A stretch of DNA of 64,000 nt from Auanema rhodensis (lineage: Eukaryota > Nematoda > Chromadorea > Rhabditida > Rhabditidae), in the NCBI GenBank assembly GCA_964057225.1, contig OZ059897.1, positions 8,308,001 to 8,372,000 on the forward strand, in the 5' to 3' direction. Positions 37,563 to 61,175 of this stretch are shown here, piece after piece. The translations under genes were made by a program, and so were the position numbers. The notes below the pieces were generated by a model. It made no database searches. It was not told where the DNA came from and saw nothing but the letters and a program-made list of their open reading frames with translations. Positions within the stretch are counted from its first letter, which is position 1; the number at the start of each line of letters is the position of its first letter.

Positions 37563-40058
37563 ATAGTCCAACAAATTTGTCAACTATATTAAAAATCATA
37601 ACGTTGCAATTTTCAGTAAAGTATGTAATCTTTCTGATAATTTAATTGATAAAGTAGCTATAAGACTCTAATTCGTTGCAACCTATAAGGATGGTTAAAA
37701 TGAATTTTCCAAATTCTTTACGTTCCTTTTGGCCTAATAGATGGCATCCATCATGAATGATGACCACATTTCAATTGGCAATCTCTTTACTACCTCTGTA
37801 TAAGCACTTCCGATTGATAAGCGATCGACAATTGACTCGACATACTAAACTATGTAAAAGTTGATTCTTCATCATTTTCAGTTCATTCGCAACTTTCTCA
37901 CACGGACGCCACTGCTTAATTTATTTATTTTCACGCGAAATTTACTTTTTGCATATTCACACGTCAAGAACGGTTGTTTCTTTAATTTTCTCCCCTCCAC
38001 TTCTCTTGTCTCTTTCTTTTTCTCTTCATATCACACCTTTATACTATCTTTACCCCCTCTCTCTTTCTCTCTCCCTCCTTTCTATTGTCTTGATTTCTTT
38101 AATTCTCGCAGTACTTCCTATTCTTATCCGTTTCTTCTAATCTGTCTTCTCACTGTTTCGGTCTATTCCTCCATCATTCTATCTCGAAGGTCTGTTCATT
38201 CAAACAGGCCATCATCACAACACAACGGCCAGTCTCCGCCTACTCTCAATGCCCGTTGACGGAAGGACATCGAAGGTGGTATCGTTGAAGGAGACAGATC
38301 GCCTCGAGACGACACGCCCCGTTTTGATCCGTTTTCTCTTTGCCAACCCAACCCAACATTCAGCTTTCAATATCTACCTATTGATTATTCTATATTCATG
38401 ATTTGAAGTCTTTCAGTCATATTATTTGCTGCTTTTTCTCATTTCATCACCATTGCTAGTACATATTCTGCCAGTTCCTTATCAACTTCTTAAGCTAATT
38501 TAGTTTTATCAGAAACTTGTCATCTCAGATTATCTGCGTATTTTCTCTATTTCTCTTATCAGCTTCTACAAATTTCACTTCGTTTTTCAATTTCTTTATT
38601 CATAAATGTTTTGAAGCTCAATTGTTTTTCATTTTTTCCAACTTTTCAGTTATTTGCTCAACTATTTCTGCCCTGACTTGAGAACATGTAGCATGCATGA
38701 CTAATAAGGCTTTATCATAATATCAATTGTCTATGCTTCGATAAGGTTCTATTCTCTTTTACAGTCAAAACCACATTTTCTCATCATATTGTGCTATCAG
38801 CTTCATGCTTGCACATTTCTCTTTACTCATATAACAACAGTCAACATCAGTAGCTCATCATGTAAGCATGTCAATGGTCTGTGCCAAACGTATTTTCATG
38901 CTCAATCATCATCATCATGAACCTCTTTTCGCATGTTGCTCTACTAATTCTGTTGATTACATCAGTAATACTAGCTCAAATCATCTTATCTGATCATATG
39001 TTTCACTTTTACTGTTAGTATTAAAAGATTTAAAGCCTGATGAACATCTACTTCATACACAAAGCAATCATATTGGCTTTTTCTTGAAAACTGACCTTGT
39101 TCTTGTTGTCTTTTTATATCTTATCTATCCACATTTCATTGTTAATTCTACTTGCAACATAAGGTTTTTCTTCTCTTCATCCATCTCACTATTCAATCAA
39201 CAATTTCATCAGATTTATATGTTTGATAAATATCATTTTTAATCTTTTTTTATCTTAATAATAGTTATTGATTGATTTAGTTTATATAAATATATAGTTA
39301 TTATGACTTTTCGAGATCGTTTATTCCTCCATAATCCTAACACTGAATGGCCCATATAATACCTTCTTCTTCTTCTTCTTCTTCTTCTTCTCCCTCTTCC
39401 CAACAATCTGCTCGACATCAATCCATTTATTCCTCCTTTTCATTCTCTCTATATCCTTCAGCCTTTATTATCCTTTCCCTCTCTTTTACCGCAATCTTAA
39501 TCATCTTATCTTACTTCAAACAATACTGAAAAGACGTTTTTATGTTTTATTTTCTTTAAATTTAATTTTTTAATTTCCCACTGTTCCTCAAGATGATGTA
39601 ACTTACTCTCTTTTTCGTTTTATAATTTTTTGAAAGATAACCGTAAGTTTATTGTTTTCATTCATTTATTTTTCATTAAAATCCGTTCATCTCTTTCGTT
39701 TTTTTTTGTTTCATTCTCTCCAATTTTTCCATTTTTTTTCGCAAAAAAAAAAAGTTTTAGACAAACTTCATGTCATAGATATGCGGTCTTTTTATTTGTT
39801 TTTTATGTCTTCTAGTGCTGTACCTCTGTTGTATAACTTGCCTTTCTGTCTATTTCTGATTTACAACCTCTCTATCTGTATCTCTACGTAAATGTATTCA
39901 TTTATTTCATTCCAGTATTTCCCATCTTAATGCTCGTTTTGGAAAAGAATCTTTAATGTTACAATACTGACAACATAATTTATGGTTTAATACTTATTTT
40001 CATTATAGATTAGGCCTACTACTATTCACATAATACGCTCATTTGGCCGGAGGTAGAA

Positions 40059-52540
<12,482 letters not shown>

Positions 52541-54365
52541 GAAATTTCAAGCCATCACCTTTAACGTATTGCCATTACTTCTTTCCAATCATAATGTTTT
52601 TAATTGTATTTTCTGTCCTTCCTCTGCCATCTCCCCTCTCTCTATCCCATGCCCAACAACCAAGTGTCTGAACTTTCTGCTCAAAGTCGATTGAAATTTG
52701 ATCAAAAATCTTCTTTCGACAGGTTAAACGGTTCCAGATTTCGGCTGGTTCGATTTCAAAGTAAAATGCAAATCATTATATTCACCTCTGCCATAGCCCC
52801 CACATCCTGGTTTTTTTTCTTCTGATTCCATTGGTATTGAAGAATTCTGAAAATAAAAACCAATGTTGATATACTATTTACAAATAATTTTATAGTTTTG
52901 AATATTTTTTTATGTGATTTCTAAGAGTTGTGATTATAATTTTTGTGTTTTTTTTTCAAATATTTTCCAGCCACACCTTATTCGAAGTATATATATGTAT
53001 ATGTATAGTTTAATTACTTTTATAATTAGTTAAAATCTAAAATATTAATCTAATTAATATTATTTCTTTCTTTTTCTCATTTAATTAAGCAAAAAACCTT
53101 CATTCTCTCTATATACACCTCACCTCGCCTACTACCGTCCCCTCCCAACAGAGACCGTCTATCTACGAGTATTTTTTTTCTATAAATCTTTCTGTTTTTT
53201 TATTTTATTTCTTTTAAACTTTTTAATTTAAATATATATATATATATATAAAGAATATAATATAATATAACATATACTGTTGATTTGAGATGTTAAAGTA
53301 AAGAAAATGATAATTAAATTGAGGTGAACTTCAGAATCCCTGAAAATCTTTAATCTTTTGGATCGGTCATACTATATACCTACATAGGAAAGACCAAAAG
53401 GAAATTCAAAAACCTTGATTTTGGAAATTGCCGCTATCACGACGTCGACGACGACGATGATGATGATGTCGACGTCCTTTTCATGGCACTTACTTCTCAT
53501 AACTATCCGCTTCTATTCTGCCGACACCTTATGATTCATCTGTACAGACGACGGCAAAAGAATGGATTCAAAGAGGTCTCAGAGGTCTCATGTTGGCTGT
53601 TTTTTTCGTTTTTATTCCTTTTTCTTCTTATTTCAACAGATAATCAATGCACGTTTCACTACACTATTCTCAAAAATATGGGAAACCTTGCTTGAATAGG
53701 TTGAAAGGCAGGTGAGCTTAAGCTTAGCCAATGGCAAATCTGCACTCCTTTGCAATCGCTCTTGAATAGCTGTTAGCCAAATATGGCTGATGCTCTTAGA
53801 TGTGTTAGAAGCACCATTGGATATGCTTTTCAACAAATTCAGGAGTACAATTCTCAGCAGGTGTGCAGGGAAAAACAACGCGAAAAACGTGATGACAAAT
53901 CGTATTTGTTGAAAAATTATGATACTGAGCATGTCTATATTGGGAAAAAGGAGATTTTTTTACGTTGCGAGACCTTTTTTTTTTTAAAAATTAAGTTGTT
54001 TGCCGACTAAATTTTTCTATTTTTTTACAATAACCATGCCAGATATTTCATGAGAATTAATATCTAAACAGTAGTTCAATAAGAATATATTGTTTGATTG
54101 AAAAAGAGAGAGAGAGAGAAAGAGAGAGAGAACATTGATAGAGTGATAGAAATTGAGAGAGAAAATATGAAGTAGAGAAATACAGAGAGAAAGATAGAGA
54201 GAGAAAAGAGAAATTGGGAGGTAGAAATATTTATTCAGCAGCAATATATTGTGTTGTAATTCAAAAACTATCGTCATCTGTACAACGTTATGCTGAATAT
54301 TCATATACGGAAATCGAATATCCGTAGAAGTTTTTTTTTCCTTTTAAGTCCCAAAATCATCTACA

Positions 54366-54371
<6 letters not shown>

Positions 54372-54428
<57 letters not shown>
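54372..54428. repeat. (CT)n microsatellite
   Basis: About 28 CT units, intergenic. Confidence 0.96.
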
Positions 54429-54430
<2 letters not shown>

Positions 54431-57084
54431 TCTACTCTTTACCCCACTCTCCATCACTCTTTATCTCTACAACACTCTCATCTATTCACTATCTTATTGC
54501 TTTTTCTTTTTTTTCAATCTATTCCTCCTATGTGAATCTGGCAGTACACGATCTGACTCATATCCTAGTACCAGTATCCATTATTGGAATCATTTCATTC
54601 CGCACATTTTCATCATCATCATAGGTTTCTTTTCATTTTTCTTTTCGAAATATAATCAATTTTTGTGTTTCTCGGACATTACTGGTTATTTTGAGAGTGG
54701 AAAAAGCTCTTGGAAAAAACGTATTTGATGTTTGCACCGTTAACCTCTCTACTCTCTCTTCTTCTGTTTTCATTCTATTTCACTCTCTCTCTCTTTCTCT
54801 TTCACCGTCGTTATGTCTCCCTCACGATCTTTCTCTCTATTCATATAGGATTCTGTGATTTTTTCTTAAACTTTTTCTTCTAAGTTGTAGTTCAGTTCGC
54901 CTTTTTTCCACTTTTTTTTTGCTTTACGCATGTCTTCGTCAATCGAAACTGTCGAATATTGCCTCCTTCTTCTTCTTCTCGTCGTGGTTGTGTTGCGGTG
55001 AATTCATAGTCCTCGCCGCCATCATCGTACTGTTTGCATAATGATGCAAAGACTTCGTACGGATCTGCTCTGTGTGTGTACGATTTTGTCTATTTTCTCT
55101 CTCACTACCTCATTCTCTTTCTGGTATTTCCCCTCACTCTGCGTCAGTTTTTCGCTCTTCGTTTTCTTCTGTGTCTGATGTGAGGTAGATGCCTGAATCA
55201 ACATGAAACCACTAATGACAACTACGACGTCGACGACATCTCCGAGAAACAAGACCGTAGTACGATGACAGTTGATTCTGATATCCATTGACGGCCCGTT
55301 GCCAAATATGGAGTTTGATATTTGCTTCACGTCATACCGTCGATTTTTTTTCTGTTTTTTTTTGTGTCCGCTGAGCTTTTCCTGCATCAGTTCTTCAGAT
55401 TTTTGTTCGAAAAAAACATAAAAGTTGGCAAAATTTCCTGTTTATACAATTTTGAAATATAATAAGCAATTGGATAGCTTTTCCATGCCTAAAACTGTTA
55501 GCAAATATTACGTAAAAGTAAGACATATTCAGGTCATTTCCGGATATAGATATCCAACTCAAGTTGCACAAAATTTAGATTGAAGTTTGTATATGGATTA
55601 AACAATATGCTTTTATTTGTTTTTGTTGCATAATAATCGTACAAATGGCTAAAATGGTCTGGAAATTGTTTTTTTTTTTGAAGAAAAATAATACAAAATA
55701 AAACACATTTCTAGTCGTGCAGAGTCTATGACAAGCTGTTTTGTTCAGCTTCATGACTGCTTCCAGTCGTGAGCAAGCCTAAATGCTTTCATCGTTTGAT
55801 CGTTGTGCGTGATTAACCAATATTTAATCATAATTTCTTCCCAGAAGCATCAATAACTTCAGTTTTCATCATTTTTTTAAAACATAAAAACCTATTTTTA
55901 GCTTCTTTTTTTTGTATTTTCTTCCTCAAACGTCCAGTATACTTGTGTCAAGAGCCACGCAGTAGGCGGAGCCGACCTCTGAGTCGCATCGTCCCCACCC
56001 ACTGTCAATGGGCGGAGCCATGAGTTTGCCATCGTCGGGAGCGGGTTCACTTCTTCTGTATGTAGTCCTTAAGAGAGTCGTTGGTCGGTTGGTTGACTGT
56101 CGAACTAACTAACTCGTTTGCTTTGCTGCTCTCATTCTTCTCATTATCGTCTCTTCAAGGTATTTTCCCAGACAAAGTTCTGTCAGCCAGGACACCACAG
56201 CCACCTTATTCCAACTCCCGACCACATAACGTTCCCTTGTCTGTCAGTAGCTCTAGTTGCCAGCATAATTGTAGCATAAAGAAACTTTGTCAAGTATTAA
56301 AGATTGTTAGTTCTCAGATATAGAAGAGAACTGCTCACACAACAGTCATTTACTATAAAAATCAAGAAAATTCTATTCATATTTTGTTTCTTTTCTAAGC
56401 TTTTCTTCATTTTCTCAATATTTTCTATCTAATAATTCTCCTATTTTTAGAAATGAACACCACCACATATCATTTAATACAATTTATTCTCTCATTGTCT
56501 TTTTCGATTTTCCCTCCTAAAAATTATTTTTGTTAGCTATGCTCTCTCTCTCTATCTCTTCCTCTCTCTCTCTCTCTCCATCTTTCTCTCTCTTTCTCCC
56601 AATTTCTCTCTTTTTCCCTTCCCTTTCTGTGTATATCTTTTTTTCTTTTTTTCCTTTACTTCTTTTCCTGCCGTCTTCTTTTTCATCGTTGTTTCTAGTT
56701 TCTCACCTTTCCTATTTTCTCTATCTCCCCTCACTCTCCCCCTCTTTGCTACATTAGCTGAGCAAGATGTCTATCCATACAACCAACGCTGATCTGTGGG
56801 TATGTATGAGACAGATATTCAAGAGAGGGAAAAAGAGAATATACGAAACATAGAAGAATAGACTAACAGAGCGAGAGAGATGCAAAGAGAGAGAATTAGA
56901 AAAGACTGGCATAGAGAGGGAAAGACCCGATTGTTTGTTTTGAGCTTCGCCACATCGGCTTTAGATACGAAGAACATACAGTTAGCATCAAAAAGGTAAT
57001 TTTTTTCATTTTTTTTTATTTTCTTTCCTTGCAAATGCCATTTTCTACCCCTTCCCCCCCACATCCTCCTTTCCCACCCGATGT

Positions 57085-57160
57085 CGTTCTGGGCTAGGCA
57101 AGATGTTGGCATAGCTGAGCTTATGAATTCCTCAGCAATGCCACATAAGGCCAAGCACAG
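57085..57160 (+). ncRNA. mir-72: miR-72 (miR-31 superfamily) microRNA precursor
   Basis: The 23 bases at 57096-57118 begin AGGCAAGATGTTGGCATAGC and match C. elegans miR-72 as I remember it over their whole length. They fold on the 5' arm of a hairpin: GCTGAG pairs with CTCAGC, GGCAT with ATGCC, TGT with ACA, and outer CTAGGC with GGCCAAG imperfectly. The loop is about 57120-57130 (CTTATGAATTC). miR-72 belongs to a seed family related to miR-31 and miR-73. The precursor is intergenic, about 140 bases from the likely 3' end of the opposite-strand SelP-like gene. Sequence and fold are direct; transcription is inferred. Confidence 0.92.
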
Positions 57161-57605
57161 ATACGAGAAATATCAACAACTTGTTCTCCTATGAAAAATC
57201 CAGAATTTCAGCCAAACAATCGAATCAAAACACAAAGAAAAGAGGTAAAAAATCAAATTTATTGATTGTCATCACAGTTTAATTCTATAAGATGTTAAAT
57301 CCTATTTCATTTAAAAGAATCATTCTTAAAAATTATTTTTGTAAAATTTAAAAAGAAAAAAATTAAAAATGAAGTAAAACAGTTCAATGAACTTTCTCTT
57401 TTTCTCTTTTTTTTCTTTTTTTTTCTTCTCGATATCAAAAAGGTTCAATATTCTCATTTCCTTACCCACTTTTTTCATTTTTTTTTGACTTTTTACATAC
57501 AAAAAAAAAGAAAATCTATTCGATAAACTATTGTTAAATCTAAGAAATAAAAATGAATAAATACAGTAATTTTACAGGAAAATTAAACAAAAAGTTTTGT
57601 TTTGT

Positions 57606-58116
57606 TTATGGAAGGAAAGCATATTGTATTCGGTTTCCGCCATATCGACAATCATGATCCCATAGACGATTCTCACTTAGATCAATTACTCGTACTCCTT
57701 CAGCGAAACGAACCTGAAAAAGAAAAAAATTGAAATTTGAAACATGTGCTTAAGTCATTCGACATAAATTTATGAAATATCGGATAACAAGTGAACAAAA
57801 AAAATGTTTTAAAGGATTTGTTTCATATTCAGACGCAGGATGTATGCTGTATTCGTTCAAGTTCTTCCTCAAAATAACTGAAAAGATCCACTGAAACTGA
57901 TTGAAAAACACATTTCCCTTTATATTCTACAGCTTCAGAACTAAAGCTCAAGGTTATGTGCTGTTTCAATTTATTTTCCTTATCATATTCGTGAATTTCT
58001 ATATTGAAATAGGCAAAGAGTCATTGGTCAAATAGACGACGAACAATCTGAAAGTCGTGCTGCACTGCCCTCTGTCTATCTTCATAATTCTTCTTTCTCG
58101 AATGAATGCCTTACCT

Positions 58117-58200
<84 letters not shown>

Positions 58201-61144
58201 TATTTCTTGTTTTCCTTCACTCATAGATCTTCATTGGAAAATCAGCATGTACTGTGAGATAGATGTCGACATTATGATCGCAATTCTGAATCATAAAATC
58301 ACAAAGCGTGAGGATAGGAGAGCTTAGAAGCTTTGAGCAGATACATCCTTCAACGTCATGGTGTTCGAGTTTATGAAATAAAGATTTCTATAGGCTTTGT
58401 ATAATGCTTTTGATTTTAAATTGAAAACAGATACAAAATAAATTTTAATTCAGAAAACTCTTCTTCATAGACTGCGCTTGTACTGTTTTCCTATTGTTTT
58501 TAGATTTCCCGTGTTCACTAAAGGGTATTGCAATTGCAAAGCTTAGCGAGAAAACGAAAAGAAACTTCTCCTTCATCATCGTTTTCTCTCTTTTGCTCTC
58601 TTGGTGCTTGCCCTGTTTTCCCTACCTTTCTTCCCTCTCCTCCTTTCTCTCTCTTTCTCTCTCTCTCTCTCTCCAACACACAAACCTCCTTTCACACTTT
58701 GTCTCTCATATTTTCTTTATTTTCTCTTCGACTCAATCGATGAAAAGTGCAAGTGAGGTTTGTTGGAGCAGCTCATCGGAAGAGGGTTAGGTTAAGTTTG
58801 TACGGTAGCTGAACAAACAGTAAATGGGCTCAGCTACGGCCACGCAAACTTTCTTTCATCATCATCATCAACTTCATCATCAGTACGTTGACGGGAAAAT
58901 TTGAGAACGTTGTATACGTACACACAGAGCATCTGTACTTTCCATGCGGGAAAAATGAAAAAAAAACGTTTAAGAAAAGGGAACCAAAGATTGTTTTTTG
59001 AAGTTTTTTTCATTGGGGATGGGGGGAGGGGTGGAAGGTTTTTCCATATCCGAATCAGGCTGCTGATCTCTAGACAGAAGATACAAACTATACATACCTC
59101 CATGCGAACACTTGAATAATCAACATTTGTATTTGGGTAACATAGTTCATGAACTGATGGCCAATACTGAGATGCTGCTTCTTTAGAACAACATGGATCC
59201 TGAAAGATGATCAAATACTTTGTTTTGAAATAATTGTTAGTAAGATCCACTTACATCATCAACAAACTTCTCGTAGCAACATTGACTAAATTTATTTGTG
59301 CTTGTTGTACCGTCACCTTGACTTGGATCTTCACAACAACTGTATTTTGACTATAAAATATTAATTATGCGAATAATTATAATAAAAATAAACCTGAAGA
59401 AACTTCTGGAAACAACACAACTGTACAGTATTGTTCGAGCATTTGCCAGGGAGACACAGATCAGTGAAATAGATTCCTTTAGAGCAACACTTAGATAAAC
59501 CGTATCGTCCTAGCTTCTCTTGCTGAAAATTAAAAGATTTACTTTACATATTTTTGGTTAAAAAGGTTGGTATGTAGTTGAATACAACCGCTTTCACATC
59601 AATCGAAAATTAAAATGAAAAAGAAGAATCTGACGAAATCTCTAACCTGTTGAAAGCAGATATCATCTGTATATGCTGCACAAGGAATATTATTTTCTGA
59701 AACAATAGGTCCAAATGGCTTATTAATCTAAATATCATATAGTTTAAACAAGATATTCTCTTTGATTAATTAGAAACCTGATAGTTTTTCATTCCAGCTC
59801 CAACATGTGGAGTTACCAAAGTTGGAAACCATGGCGAAGTTGGATGAGGTATTTGAGTCTACAAGAGATTTTTCTAAATATTGATGAAACGAAAGTCAAA
59901 AAGAGATTTTTCTCTCAACACTTATTGATAAATTTCTTTGAATTAATCCAATGTTTGTTTTTTCTTTTTATTTGAAGAATCTTTTGCATAATGTTTTCCT
60001 TTCTTCGCAGTTAATCATCAAATTTGCACTTTCTATGTACCTATATCAACTCGGCATCCAATAACCTCTATGCTTAAAGTTCGTTTTTATGTTTTTTTTT
60101 TCACAAAAATAATATTGAAGTTTAGAAATTAGAGCATGGTAATCTTGCTATATTCAAAATTTTAAATTTCAAATGAAACCTTCAACGATTTTTAAATTTA
60201 TTCTCTGAAATAGAAATCTTTTTCTATATTCTTGACATTTCAATGATGCTAAGCTCATCGAATAATACAAATGTCAAAAACCGGACAGAACTATAAGTTG
60301 CCTCAAGGTATGTAGGTACAAGAGAGGAGCAATCCTACTGCACTATTGATGATGGCAAGTCGTGATGTACAGTACAGATGCCCCCCTCAGGCTATTCATA
60401 CAGTTTGTTTTAATATTTATGAATGACTTTAGATTCTTTAGTTCGATACATTATAAACAGGGAGGTATGAGAGTTTTAAAGAGTTAGCATATTCTGTTAT
60501 AAAACTTGTGGTAAAACTTAAGTTGTTACCTGTAACTTAGGAGTAGTAGCCACTTTAGTTGGTTCCACATCTTCATAATCTTCATCAGGTCCATAAGGAT
60601 TTTTGGTTGGTTCTAAATAAAAATGTATTTGAAAACAACAAATTACAATACCTGGGACAGTTGGAATTGTTGGATGAATGCCATGATTCAAATAATTTAG
60701 TTGTTGTCTTGGATTCTGATTATGATATAGCTGTTGCTGTTGATATTGTTGTTGTTGTTTTTGAGATGCTGATTGATGTGAATTGTAATTTGAAGGATAA
60801 TTTCTTGATTGGGATTGTTGGTGGCTATATTGAGCACGCTCATCATGTTGGCTTCGTTGACTGTATGCTTGAGATTGTTGCTGGTGTTGACGCTGTTGCT
60901 GTTGTTGTTGTTGCTGTTGTTGTTGTTGTTGTTGCTTTTGTAATGCTTGTTGTTGCTGATATTGTTGCTCTACTCTACGATCCTAAATACATTAATGAAC
61001 TTGTAAGAAGAGTAGCTAAAGGGACAACATCTTGTGAGCCTTAAAGAACTCAACAAACCTGCTGTGCACGGCTAGCCGATGAATAAGCTGGAAACGAATA
61101 AGCTTGTTGAGGTTGAGGATACCGATTCTGCTGTGGTTGTTGTG

Positions 61145-61175
<31 letters not shown>

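Larger units (their letters stand above)
32551..40058. other. 7.5 kb gene-poor region upstream of the KANK gene
   Basis: No gene was recognised. The strand is strikingly pyrimidine-rich, with (CT)n tracts at 34032-34086, 35743-35776 and 37389-37562, TTC/CTT trinucleotide runs near 36000-36060 and 39362-39391, and a GC-richer patch at 38200-38340. The last few hundred bases are likely KANK promoter and 5' leader: TTTCATTATAG ends near 40008, about 50 bases before the ATG, and could be a trans-splice or leader-intron acceptor. Long Ser/Leu/Phe frames here are repeat artefacts. Confidence 0.6.
52541..57605. other. 5 kb intergenic region containing a miR-72 precursor
   Basis: AATAAA at 52852-52857 (plus) probably ends the KANK transcript. 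There is a (CT)n tract at 54372-54428 and a GC-richer patch at 55955-56060 with the word GGCGGAGCC twice. The ATG frame at 53783 (MADALRCVRSTIGYAFQQIQ, then a possible donor at 53861) is a weak exon candidate. AATAAA on the minus strand at 57258-57263 may end the SelP-like gene. No protein gene was established. Confidence 0.6.

Noticed and set aside
55176-55200. TGAGGTAGATG, let-7-like seed
   Set aside because: Only seven to eight bases match and no hairpin with a complementary CTACCTC arm was found.
55800-55840. TTGTGCGTG, resembling miR-210
   Set aside because: The match stops after the seed and the local fold is a six-base stem not including the seed.
60559-61044. 161-codon plus-strand Val/Leu-rich frame
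   Set aside because: Antisense to the polyglutamine exon; CAA/CAG read backwards gives Val/Leu/Cys codons without stops.
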